Assembly (NCBI RefSeq): GCF_965229915.1
Contig: NZ_CBDDJZ010000001.1
Coordinates: 4,402,001-4,466,000, forward strand
Length of the DNA: 64,000 bases
From: Marinoscillum sp965229915
GTDB taxonomy: Bacteria > Bacteroidota > Bacteroidia > Cytophagales > Cyclobacteriaceae
Direction: 5' to 3'
Below the pieces are notes generated by a model. The model did no database searches, was not told where the DNA came from, and worked only from the letters and a program-made list of their open reading frames with translations. Positions within the stretch are counted from its first letter, which is position 1, and each line of letters starts with the position of its first letter. This document shows positions 1-8,835 of this stretch, piece after piece. A program made the translations under genes and the position numbers.

Positions 1-3000
1 TCAAGCGTGCTGGTAAATAGCATGCGATAGGCGTAAGTCCCTTGAGGTACGAACCGTCCTTCGAATGTTCCATCCCAGCGGAAGTTTTTGTTCGTAGAAT
101 AGTAAACCAAATCACCCCATCTGTTAAATACGTACACTTGAAACTGGTCTACAAACTCATTAGGAAATGCAAACCATTCTTCATTCTGACCATTTCCGTT
201 TGGACTAAATGCATTCGGTACAAAGATGGTCCTGTAGCATTCTCTTGATACGGAAAGAGTGACAGTGTCTGTCTGAATACAATTTGGAGGGGACACATCC
301 CTAACTTCCACATAGTAGGTGCCACTGTCCAGATCACTCACGCTGTAGGAGCTACTCCTTAACTCTTCGGTGCCAGTAAATACCGAGGTTCCGGTTTGAT
401 TGAATACGTTGATTTCTACCATAGCAGGAATTTGACGACTAAAGTTGATCTGAATGTCACCCGTTCGTACGCATTCATTCTGAGCAATCGCGTCCATCTC
501 AAAACCAGCATTATCTTCTAACTGGAATACTTCCGTGCGGGTACAGCCTGTCACCGAATTGGTGATGCTGGCTGTATAACTACCAGATGACAAGCCTGTA
601 AAAGGAGGGGTCTCTCCTGGTCCGTCAAAAGTAAATGGTCCAGCAGCTACTGGTCCAGATAGCTGATAGGAAAAGCTCCCATTTTCATCTATTTGCAAGG
701 CGAATTGTCCATTGGCCTGACTGCACTCCGGATTGATTACATTGGCCTGACTGGCCGTTGGGGCTGGCTGCACAGTGATGACAAGTGTGTCACGGTAGAT
801 ACAGCCAGTAAAATCATTGATAACTTCTACTGCATAGGAGAAATCACCGGCTGTGGATGCAATTACCTGTTGAGTTCGCTGATCACCGATTTCCACACCA
901 TTTTCCGTCCAGGTGAAGAACGGTCCCGGATCATTGGCATCTAACAGCAATGTATCAAACTGACAGATAGTTTGGTCAGGTCCCAGATCTACAAAAGATT
1001 CACCATCTCCTATGAAGACGGTAAGTGTGTCAGAGCTACAGCCAAAATCACTAATAATGGCCACATCCACTACGGTAGGGGAGTCGAAAGTTACCTGACG
1101 AGTAGTATCTCCTGACGACCAGTAATAGTTAAGATCTGATCGGTCCACATTCCAGGCAGAAAGCGTCACAGATCCTCCGCATAGTGCTGTATCTGTAGGG
1201 ACAAGTGGTTCTTCGGGTATGGTGAATACTGTGACAGTGTCTGTAAGTACACTATCTACATCACATCTATTGCTCAGAGTCAAGGTAACCACGTAGGTAC
1301 TATCCACCGTGTACACATGTGATGTGTCCGGATTTTGAAGGTTTGCGATCACAGTACCATCTCCAAAATCCCAGGTGTAGAATTCGATGCTGCTATCGCG
1401 CCCTTGTCCGGAGAAGAGTGTTTCCTGTCCCGCACAAGCTACAGTGGTGGAGATGTTTGGTAGCTGTGGTGATTCGGTCACTTGCTGTGTGAAGTTGGGG
1501 AGTCCTAACCGGGAAGTCCTACCCAGTAAGTCCACACCAGATTCGAGGAATGAAGCTCCTGCATCATCGCCAGAAGGGTTGCTAATGGTAGCTAGCTGGG
1601 TAGTACCATCTATGGCAATATAGATCACTCCATCAGGTCCTGTCTGCATGGCACCATAAGTGTTCAAGGTCGTGGCATAGCCATCGAATTTTGTGGCCAT
1701 GATGTCTGTGGCCGGATTTTGACTGTTGATGCTATCCAGATCGTATTGAATCACTTTGCTGGAGGTGGTCACGTAAAGTCTGGAAACGTCAGGGGCAAAT
1801 TCCAATCCATAGATCCTTGCTCCAGGCTCTTCAATATCGATTAGTCTGGAGTTGCTCACTTCTCCGTTGGTCAGGTCATAATTCAATAAATCTACATAGT
1901 TGGTAGCACCTGGTATGACTACAGCCACAAAATTACCTCCGGGGGCAAAGCGCATGTACCCGGTGGCTCGTGGTTCTTCTTCAAAGATATGTTCCTCTCC
2001 TGCGGAGGAGTGCAATGGACCCACTACTCCGTTTGTGTTGATCTGATAAGACCGAAAGTTATTGTTGCCATATTCATGTGCCAACAGATACGGAGTTCCT
2101 GTAAATCCTGATGCGGTAACGCGCTCAGAGCTACATTCTACAATAGGTATATTCTTCACCATGACCGCTCCACGAGCGGTGTCTTTTTTCATGTCGACGA
2201 TCGACATTTTCAGATTGAAAGTGAAATCCCCATAGACCTCTTCGGTAGTGAACACATAGAACATTGTCATTTCTTCGTTGAATGGAAGGATCATGGCCGA
2301 CTGTGCAGCCGTACTGTCTCCACCTATATTGGTGCCATTGACCATAATATCATGTTCTTTGTTCCAGACCGTGGAACCGTTCGTGTAGAAGAGCAATTGA
2401 CCACTTTCGTCAGAAATAGTGGCACATCCTTCGGGTGAAAACATCTGGTTGGCATCCACCAGAGCTGTGGGTGGGGTAGTGTTAAAATCCAAGCCGGCCA
2501 TTTCACCAAAGTACCATTGATTGAAGCGCTGAGACTGCACACCATACTCAGTTACCTCTATTTCATCATAGGCAGAACAACCCGAGGCGTAGAACTTTTC
2601 CACCCAGTAGGTGCCGGCTGTATCTACCGTAATGACCGAATCGGTCTCTCCTGTACTCCAGATATATCTGACTCCGTCATTTCCCGCACTCAAGTCCAGC
2701 GTTTCATCCACACATATAGTCGTATCATTACCCAGGTCCAGACTATCCACTGTTACAATTTCTATGAATTTAGAAACTGTCTGAGTAAAACCATCCAGCT
2801 CCACGGTAAGTGAAACCATCGGACCTCCCGCACTAGGATATTCATGGTTTACTGCTGGTCCAAAGGCAAACCCACCATCTCCAAAATTCCAGAAATAATT
2901 GTCGGGAAGAGGGTCCACCACGGCTATGAACTTGGCGATTCGATGCTCACATGTATCCAGAGTAATGAAATCCAGAGTGGTGAAGTATGGTCTGGGAAAA

Positions 3001-4178
3001 TAGGATGGTGCAAACTCTGGGAATTGTGTACCAGCAAAATCAAGATCAAAAACCAGGTTGTTGTAAATGATACCTGAGGCTACGGTAGAGTCAGCGCGGT
3101 TGATACTGCCTAGTTGAAATGGAGATGCACTACTTGCGTCTTGATACAAATGATAGATTCTACCGTCAGGAGCGCGTTTGAGTCCATAGCTTCGAAATAC
3201 GGTATTACTTAAGGCAGGAACCACAGGCGGTAGAGTGGCTGTAGAATCCGTAAAGTCTACCTGGTAGATGTTTCCACCATTGGTATCATCCCCTGTTCTG
3301 GAATAGTACAGTTTAGATCCATCTTCGGACCACTCCAGGTCGTAAATGACAGTTGCTCCTGTATCAGTGTACCCAGTGTTCAATAGCTGTTGTTGAAAGG
3401 ATGGTGTACCTGTAGCAGGGTCAAAGTCCAGCAGCACGATGTTTCGATTGATTCTTTTTGGCGAGATTGCCAAAGTTGTTGCTCCCAAAGAGTCTGTCTT
3501 GATGGCAAGTGCCGTGGCCTCAAAAGCCGCAATGGAGTCTGGAAACACATCATAAGTTGCTGGTGTACCCAGTCCTGCAGCCGTTATTTCGGTAACGATC
3601 AAATCAAGCGTAGTAACATCTTGTGTGACCAGCCAGAAACTTTGGCCATTGGTACTCTCCAGGATTTTCAGAAGTTCACCGGTATTGGTGATCCCGGTGC
3701 TTTGATTGATAGCGCCTTCTATATCTCCTCTCGGAAATTCGTTCACGGTAGAATTGCCGGTAAGTGAGGCATCCACAGTTGTTACTTCAATAGCTGATCC
3801 AGAATTGGTGAAAATGAGGTAGCGGGTGGAGTCACCGGGTAGAGGCGTGGAGACTACAGGTTGAATTTTGGTGAGGTCCGCGTTAAGCCGGTCAGCGCCT
3901 AAACCCGGCAAAATTTGGTGTTGGTTATCATAAATGACTTCCCCGTCAGAATAAAAAAGTAAGTTTCCTTTCTGTTTATCGGCAATAACCGTGGATCCGT
4001 TCGTTCCAAAAGGAGTAGCCTGATGGTCTACTTCTGTAGCCGTACGGGCGCCTTTGTCGTAAACAAAAGCATTTTGGTTCGCTCCAAAGTACCAATGCCT
4101 TTCGGTAATGTTCTGAGCATGAACCCATTGAGCCGAAAATATTAGGATCAAAACAACTGATTGTAGAAACTTATGCAT
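1..4178 (-). CDS. Giant T9SS type B cargo protein with two propeller-like modules, PKD domains and a CHU_C sorting domain (3' end missing)
   Basis: About 1,392 codons are open without a stop from the ATG at 4178 to the left edge; I checked the frame at seven widely spaced points. Residues 1-22 form a signal peptide ending ..WVHAQ. A first module opens near residue 27 with HWYFG and contains GNLLFYSDGEVIYDNQH. A PKD domain (YFWNFGDG) lies near 405-465, followed by an Ig-like unit. A second, related module opens with QWYFG near 553 and contains GQLLFYTNGSTVWNKEH. A second PKD domain (FYTWDFGDGT) lies near 905-970, then several Ig-like units. From about 1320 the gliding-motility C-terminal domain begins (VPNAFSPNGNG, then FNRWGDLVY and WDGTF). 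This is the type B T9SS signal; only its last 10-15 residues are off the edge. The protein is probably exported to the cell surface. It is divergent from a PorP/SprF gene, the usual partner of such giants. Confidence 0.9.
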   Translation of the reverse strand, partial: MHKFLQSVVLILIFSAQWVHAQNITERHWYFGANQNAFVYDKGARTATEVDHQATPFGTNGSTVIADKQKGNLLFYSDGEVIYDNQHQILPGLGADRLNADLTKIQPVVSTPLPGDSTRYLIFTNSGSAIEVTTVDASLTGNSTVNEFPRGDIEGAINQSTGITNTGELLKILESTNGQSFWLVTQDVTTLDLIVTEITAAGLGTPATYDVFPDSIAAFEATALAIKTDSLGATTLAISPKRINRNIVLLDFDPATGTPSFQQQLLNTGYTDTGATVIYDLEWSEDGSKLYYSRTGDDTNGGNIYQVDFTDSTATLPPVVPALSNTVFRSYGLKRAPDGRIYHLYQDASSASPFQLGSINRADSTVASGIIYNNLVFDLDFAGTQFPEFAPSYFPRPYFTTLDFITLDTCEHRIAKFIAVVDPLPDNYFWNFGDGGFAFGPAVNHEYPSAGGPMVSLTVELDGFTQTVSKFIEIVTVDSLDLGNDTTICVDETLDLSAGNDGVRYIWSTGETDSVITVDTAGTYWVEKFYASGCSAYDEIEVTEYGVQSQRFNQWYFGEMAGLDFNTTPPTALVDANQMFSPEGCATISDESGQLLFYTNGSTVWNKEHDIMVNGTNIGGDSTAAQSAMILPFNEEMTMFYVFTTEEVYGDFTFNLKMSIVDMKKDTARGAVMVKNIPIVECSSERVTASGFTGTPYLLAHEYGNNNFRSYQINTNGVVGPLHSSAGEEHIFEEEPRATGYMRFAPGGNFVAVVIPGATNYVDLLNYDLTNGEVSNSRLIDIEEPGARIYGLEFAPDVSRLYVTTSSKVIQYDLDSINSQNPATDIMATKFDGYATTLNTYGAMQTGPDGVIYIAIDGTTQLATISNPSGDDAGASFLESGVDLLGRTSRLGLPNFTQQVTESPQLPNISTTVACAGQETLFSGQGRDSSIEFYTWDFGDGTVIANLQNPDTSHVYTVDSTYVVTLTLSNRCDVDSVLTDTVTVFTIPEEPLVPTDTALCGGSVTLSAWNVDRSDLNYYWSSGDTTRQVTFDSPTVVDVAIISDFGCSSDTLTVFIGDGESFVDLGPDQTICQFDTLLLDANDPGPFFTWTENGVEIGDQRTQQVIASTAGDFSYAVEVINDFTGCIYRDTLVITVQPAPTASQANVINPECSQANGQFALQIDENGSFSYQLSGPVAAGPFTFDGPGETPPFTGLSSGSYTASITNSVTGCTRTEVFQLEDNAGFEMDAIAQNECVRTGDIQINFSRQIPAMVEINVFNQTGTSVFTGTEELRSSSYSVSDLDSGTYYVEVRDVSPPNCIQTDTVTLSVSRECYRTIFVPNAFSPNGNGQNEEWFAFPNEFVDQFQVYVFNRWGDLVYYSTNKNFRWDGTFEGRFVPQGTYAYRMLFTSTL

Positions 4179-4202
4179 GCACAAATTAAGGGTTAAATCT
4201 TC

Positions 4203-4214
4203 GGGACCTGTCCC
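4203..4214. promoter_or_regulatory. Small inverted repeat in the leader of the giant T9SS gene
   Basis: A perfect 5-bp inverted repeat, GGGAC-CT-GTCCC, sits 25 bases upstream of the giant gene's start and in the 141-bp divergent gap to the PorP/SprF gene. It could be an operator half-site pair or a small leader hairpin. I found no perfect TAnnTTTG box in this gap on either strand. Confidence 0.25.
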
Positions 4215-4319
4215 ATGAATACAACACTATGTAAATTTAGTACAAAATACTAACGCTAAACTTTACGTTACATTACCTAGTTTAGCAACTTTAACAAGAA
4301 TCATTCGAAGTGTCTTCTA

Positions 4320-5420
4320 GTGGTTCAGGTTAATCAAAGTATCTTAGTCATTATCGATTTGATTAGAACGCACACATATCGGCCTATTATCAGTTTTGGT
4401 ACCTTATCGGTGCTGATGCTGGTCCTTTTTCTTCCTAACAGTTCACAAGCCCAAGACCCGCAGTTTTCACAGTATTATGCGGCTCCTCTTTACCTGAATC
4501 CAGGACTGACAGGAATTAATCAAAAAGGTAGGGCTGGAGTCAACTACCGAAACCAGTGGCCTTCTATAGATGCCAACTACGTGACCTATTCTGCATATGT
4601 TGATTATTTTTTCGAAGAGCAGTATAGTGCTTTGGGACTAATCGTTAATCGAGATCAGGAAGGTCTCGCTGGTCTCAGATCGACAAATGTAGGGTTACAA
4701 TATGCCTACCAGCTCAATCTGAACTACAACTGGACCTTTCGGCCAGGGGTGGAAGCTTCTTATTATTGGCGTGATCTGAATTTCAGTGCACTTACATTCG
4801 GGGATCAATTTGATGAAACTGGACAAGTAAGACCAGTAACAGGTGAACCTTTCACTGGGCAAAACGCCAGGTTTTTTGATCTGGCGTTTGGTGGAATTCT
4901 CTACAGTGGCAATCTGTGGTTTGGGGCTGCGATGCACCATGTGCTGGAGCCAAACCAGGCGGTAGCAGGTGGTGATGACCCACTTTCCAGAAAGTTTTCA
5001 CTACATGGCGGATACAAAATTCCATTTTCAAAGCTGAGTAATAAATCACGGCCCAATCCAGACCAACGGGAGCGAAGCATGACCCCAACGATCAACTACA
5101 AACAGCAGGGCCCATTCAAGCAGCTGGATGTGGGATTGTATCTTACATTAGAGCCGGTGTTGGTGGGACTTTGGTACCGCGGGTTACCAATAGAGGGCTT
5201 TAATAATACCAAAAATAGTGAAGCGTTCATTACGATGATTGGCTTCAATACGGGCAGTACCACCATTGGTTACAGCTTTGACTATACCATATCTGATCTG
5301 GGTATTGGCAGTGGTGGCGCTCATGAGATTTCCATTACCTATGCCTTTAGCCTGGCTGATCCTCGCAAGCCATCAAGAGAGGTGAGGGAGTTGAGGTGTC
5401 CGGTGCCATTCATTTTTTAG
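4320..5420 (+). CDS. PorP/SprF family T9SS outer-membrane protein
   Basis: The product has 366 residues. After a long leader whose hydrophobic core ends ..LFLPNSSQAQ, the mature protein starts with the family hallmark QDPQFSQYYAAPLYLNP. A repetitive amphipathic beta pattern follows, as expected of the PorP/SprF outer-membrane barrel family. Members bind or anchor T9SS cargo that ends in a type B sorting domain and usually lie beside a giant cargo gene. Here the giant is the divergent neighbour at 1-4178, so a pairing is inferred. The start is GTG at 4320; the in-frame ATG at 4416 would leave a very short signal sequence, so GTG is preferred. The C-terminus does not end in a typical aromatic barrel strand (..CPVPFIF). 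Confidence 0.9.
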   Translation: MVQVNQSILVIIDLIRTHTYRPIISFGTLSVLMLVLFLPNSSQAQDPQFSQYYAAPLYLNPGLTGINQKGRAGVNYRNQWPSIDANYVTYSAYVDYFFEEQYSALGLIVNRDQEGLAGLRSTNVGLQYAYQLNLNYNWTFRPGVEASYYWRDLNFSALTFGDQFDETGQVRPVTGEPFTGQNARFFDLAFGGILYSGNLWFGAAMHHVLEPNQAVAGGDDPLSRKFSLHGGYKIPFSKLSNKSRPNPDQRERSMTPTINYKQQGPFKQLDVGLYLTLEPVLVGLWYRGLPIEGFNNTKNSEAFITMIGFNTGSTTIGYSFDYTISDLGIGSGGAHEISITYAFSLADPRKPSREVRELRCPVPFIF

Positions 5421-5497
5421 GGTTTTACAACCTAATTCAATTAGAGGCTGTCATTTTTACTTAGCTTGTAATTCATAGTATATCTTCGGGTTGAGTT

Positions 5498-7819
5498 ATG
5501 TCTCGGATTGTTTCATGTTTCATTCTCATTTTTTTTGCCACTTGGACCTGGGCTCAAGAGCGCATGGTTCTACGTGTCGTTGGGGATGCTGATGAACCAC
5601 TAGTAGGAGCTACGGTGAGCACTGACTCTGGAGACTTTTTTGTGGCAGATGAAAGGGGTGAGGTAATGATTGCCTGTGCCTGTGATAGTTTGGGTATTCT
5701 GGTCCAGTATGTTGGTTATCTTGACTACCAGAGGACTGTCCGTGTTGAAGGCAATCGTGAGATTCGCATGACCTTGTCTGATAAAGTAATGGATGAAGTA
5801 GTCGTGAGCGGACGATCAGACCAACAGCTACTGCAACAGTCTTCAAGTGCCTTGTCCTTTTCCATAGAATCAAAATCACATTTACCTTTTCTGCTGGGTG
5901 AGCGAGATCCTATCAAGTACCTTCAAACTCAGGCTGGCGTATCCACCGGTACCGATGGAAATAATGGCTATTACGTTCGTGGTGGTGGAATAGATCAAAA
6001 TGCTATCGAGCTAGATCAAATGGAGTTTTACAACACGAATCATCTTTTTGGTTTTTTTTCTATGTTTAGTGCGGAGGCTGTTGATCGGGCAGACTTTATG
6101 AAAGGTGGGTATCCTGCGTACATCGGTGGGAGACTTTCATCCACATTGAGCATGCATACGGTAGATCCGGATGTTACAAAGTTTAAAGGGCATGTTGGTG
6201 TCGGACTATTGGCGGCCAAAATCAATTTACAAACTCCCGTGATCTCAAATCGGTCTGGGGTGATGCTTTCATACCGACGTTCCTATTTTGATTTGATAAC
6301 ACAGAATGTATTACCTGAAGAATCTGAAATAAGAAGGAGTACCGATTATCGGTTCAAGGACTTGATCGTGAAGTACAAGCATCAGATAAATGCTAAGAAC
6401 AGTGTGTCTGTGGTCGGTTTTACAGGCGGGGATTTTAATGACTTCCAGAGCAGCAGAACTTTTTCTAATAAGATAGACTGGCAAACATGGAATGCCGGAT
6501 TGACATGGAATACACTCCTAACCGATAAAAGTGACCTGGAGTTTTACTTGAATGGTGGGCATTTCAATCAAAGTTTTCAAGCGACAATAAGTTCATTCGG
6601 TATAGATCTCAACTCTGAAATAAGGAATCTCAAGACTGGGTTCCGACTCTTTCAAAATATAGGTTCTCACGAACTCACCTATGCTGCTCAATGGGTCAAT
6701 CGCAGGTTTAGACCGAGCCAGGTAGATATCAATACAGGTAAAGATAGTTTTGAACTGGATGAAGCTGAATACATCTACACCTCAGAGTGGTCTGGATCTT
6801 TGGATGATTACTGGGTGATCAACGATCGAATCAGGGTTGGTGTGGGGTTGCGTATTAGTGGCTTTATGCACTGGGGGCCTTTTGACCGATATAGGACACA
6901 GAATGGAGAAGTAACAGATACACTGACCTACAGCCGTGGACAAGTTGCCCAGTATTACTCGGGGTTGGAGCCACGCTTTCGCATCAATTACCTGCTGGAT
7001 GCAGCCACATCCTTGAAGCTGTCCTACGACAGGACTTTCCAGTACATTCACTTATCGCCTTTAAGTTCGGTCTCCTTGCCAACCGATCTATGGGTGCCCT
7101 CTACAGCTCAGGTGGCACCACAAAATGCACATCAGTTATCCTTAGGGTATTTTAAGATGATGTCCAATCTGGGCTTGAATTATTCGGTAGAAATGTTTGG
7201 GAAATGGCTAAATAATCAGATGGAGTGGCGTAACGGAACGATTGCTGGATATTCCAATAGTCCTAATTTTGACGATGATTTCATTTTCGGGAAGGGGTAT
7301 TCTTATGGGGTGGAGTTTTCTGTCAATCACTCCACTGCGATTTTCAAAGGAGAGTTAAACTATACCTTGAGCAGAACCTTTCGGGAATTCTCTGAGGTGA
7401 ATCAAGGGGTTCGATTCCCTGCGAAATATGACCGAATTCATGATGTGAATTTGGTAGGATCGGCCTTCCTGGGAAAATGGACTTTGTCAGGCATGTTTAA
7501 ACTTGCCAGTGGTACAGCCTTGACCCTTCCTACTGCCAAGTATTTGATTGGTGAGCGAGTTATAAGTGAATATTCCAGTAGGAATGGATTTAGAATGCCT
7601 GTGTATCACCGAATGGATGTCTCTGCCACCCTTGTCCCGGAGGACCACCCAAATGTGAAATGGGTTTTTTCCGTTTACAATATTTACAATAGGGCGAATC
7701 CATATTTCATTTATTTTGATGTGCAGGGTAGTGTGGACAATTATTCACTCGACGTAGATCTGGAAGAAGTGTCTTTGTTCCCTGTTTTGCCTTCTATTAG
7801 TTACCAGTTAAGCTTTTGA
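5498..7819 (+). CDS. TonB-dependent outer-membrane receptor with N-terminal carboxypeptidase-like regulatory domain
   Basis: The product has 773 residues. A signal peptide (1-19, ending WTWAQ) is followed by a carboxypeptidase-regulatory-like beta-sandwich at about 20-95 (DEPLVGATVSTDSGDF). The plug lies at about 105-215, with DEVVVSGR at its start, QTQAGVSTGTDGNNGYYVRGGG and the GGYPAYIGGRLSS stretch. The rest is a 22-strand type barrel ending in a C-terminal Phe (..SISYQLSF), the usual barrel-assembly signal. The class takes up ligands with TonB energy; the substrate is not evident. A DUF4249 lipoprotein starts 3 bp downstream, a pairing common in Bacteroidota that replaces the SusD-type partner. 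A weak -7-like box (TATCTTCG at 5481) sits just before the ATG. Confidence 0.92.
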   Translation: MSRIVSCFILIFFATWTWAQERMVLRVVGDADEPLVGATVSTDSGDFFVADERGEVMIACACDSLGILVQYVGYLDYQRTVRVEGNREIRMTLSDKVMDEVVVSGRSDQQLLQQSSSALSFSIESKSHLPFLLGERDPIKYLQTQAGVSTGTDGNNGYYVRGGGIDQNAIELDQMEFYNTNHLFGFFSMFSAEAVDRADFMKGGYPAYIGGRLSSTLSMHTVDPDVTKFKGHVGVGLLAAKINLQTPVISNRSGVMLSYRRSYFDLITQNVLPEESEIRRSTDYRFKDLIVKYKHQINAKNSVSVVGFTGGDFNDFQSSRTFSNKIDWQTWNAGLTWNTLLTDKSDLEFYLNGGHFNQSFQATISSFGIDLNSEIRNLKTGFRLFQNIGSHELTYAAQWVNRRFRPSQVDINTGKDSFELDEAEYIYTSEWSGSLDDYWVINDRIRVGVGLRISGFMHWGPFDRYRTQNGEVTDTLTYSRGQVAQYYSGLEPRFRINYLLDAATSLKLSYDRTFQYIHLSPLSSVSLPTDLWVPSTAQVAPQNAHQLSLGYFKMMSNLGLNYSVEMFGKWLNNQMEWRNGTIAGYSNSPNFDDDFIFGKGYSYGVEFSVNHSTAIFKGELNYTLSRTFREFSEVNQGVRFPAKYDRIHDVNLVGSAFLGKWTLSGMFKLASGTALTLPTAKYLIGERVISEYSSRNGFRMPVYHRMDVSATLVPEDHPNVKWVFSVYNIYNRANPYFIYFDVQGSVDNYSLDVDLEEVSLFPVLPSISYQLSF

Positions 7820-7822
7820 CAC

Positions 7823-8674
7823 ATGAAGTTTGTGCTACCTAGTATTGTTTGTTTTTTGCTTTACGCATGTTCGGGTTTGGATGATGGTGATTTTTCCAGG
7901 GTCCGAAAGGTGGTGATTGAAGGTTCCATTGAGCAAGGTGAATACCCTATAGTCTACCTGACTTATAGTTCTGGTTTTTATGAGCCGGTGGATTCTGCCA
8001 GTTTGCAAGAGTTAGTTTTGGCTACAGCAAGGGTAGAAGTGAGTGACGGGGAGCAGTCAGAAGTGCTAACACTCTTTAGAAATGCTAAAGTGTACCCACC
8101 TTTCTATTATCGCGGAACGGAGCTTAGAGGAGAAGCTGGAAAAACCTACACACTGGATGTAAGAAGTGGAGGCGAGAATTACTTCTCTGAGACCACCATA
8201 CCTTCTGTAACTCCACTAGATAGTATTTGGGTAGAGCCCGAAGCTGAAAGGGATAGCCTGGGAAACCTGTGGATTCGATTTCAGGATGTTGCTGGTCAGG
8301 ATAATTATTACCGAAATTTCGTTCGCTTAAAGGGAAAAGAAGAAAAATATCATCCGGCCTATCAATCAACTATATCGGATCGTGCATTTGATGGTCAATT
8401 GTATGAGCATCCAGTCCTTAATCTGCCCGAATCTTTTATTGAAATTGGAGATGACGTATTATTCCAAAGAGGAGATACCATAGAGCTAAAGTTCTGTACG
8501 ATTGACGTCCACCACTTCGATTTTTGGAGAACCCTGGAGCGAGAGCTTTATTTAGTAGGCAACCCATTTGGGTCAACGGGAAATGAGGTTATTTCCAATA
8601 TCCAAGGGAGTAAACCGGCTCTTGGTGTTTGGGGTGGATATGGAGTTACTCACAAAACCATCATTTTTCAATAA
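7823..8674 (+). CDS. DUF4249 family lipoprotein, partner of the TonB receptor
   Basis: The product has 283 residues with a lipobox LYAC at Cys16. The fold pattern fits DUF4249: a conserved N-terminal VVIEGSIEQGEYPIVYLTYS, an internal AGKTYTLDVRSGGENY segment, and IPSVTPLDSIWV. The family contains lipoproteins encoded immediately after TonB receptors; the biochemical role is unknown, but a surface-lid or substrate-capture role like SusD is often assumed. The gene starts 3 bp after the receptor stop, so co-translation is likely. The transcript probably ends in the palindromic repeat at 8681-8813. Confidence 0.85.
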   Translation: MKFVLPSIVCFLLYACSGLDDGDFSRVRKVVIEGSIEQGEYPIVYLTYSSGFYEPVDSASLQELVLATARVEVSDGEQSEVLTLFRNAKVYPPFYYRGTELRGEAGKTYTLDVRSGGENYFSETTIPSVTPLDSIWVEPEAERDSLGNLWIRFQDVAGQDNYYRNFVRLKGKEEKYHPAYQSTISDRAFDGQLYEHPVLNLPESFIEIGDDVLFQRGDTIELKFCTIDVHHFDFWRTLERELYLVGNPFGSTGNEVISNIQGSKPALGVWGGYGVTHKTIIFQ

Positions 8675-8680
8675 AAAACA

Positions 8681-8813
8681 AAGAGACCGTCTCAAAAGTG
8701 AACCAATCTCGATAATTGTCACATTGAGCTTGTCGAAATGTACTTAATAGCACGATAATTGGTTTCGACAGGCTCAACCTGACATTCGGGAATTACTTTT
8801 GAGACAGCCTCTT
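8681..8813. repeat. 133-bp nested palindromic intergenic repeat, possibly a MITE-like element and bidirectional terminator
   Basis: Outer arms of 21 bp (8681-8701 and 8793-8813) match in inverted orientation at 18 of 21 positions; their core is GTCTCAAAAGT. Inside them a second pair of 24-bp arms (around 8716-8739 and 8763-8787), containing GAGCTTGTCGAAA against its complement, matches at about 20 of 24. The whole unit can fold into one long hairpin. It lies between two convergent genes and could end transcription from both sides. The arrangement resembles short non-autonomous elements with terminal inverted repeats. No target-site duplication is obvious. Confidence 0.75.
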
Positions 8814-8835
8814 ATAAATACATTCCTAGATAGTA

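Noticed and set aside
1..4178. A possible frameshift in the left-edge giant
   Set aside because: Codons were checked at seven places along the frame and all read meaningful protein; the lack of a listed stop is due to the window edge.
8681..8813. The palindromic repeat as an autonomous insertion sequence
   Set aside because: It is only 133 bp long with no transposase and no clear target-site duplication.
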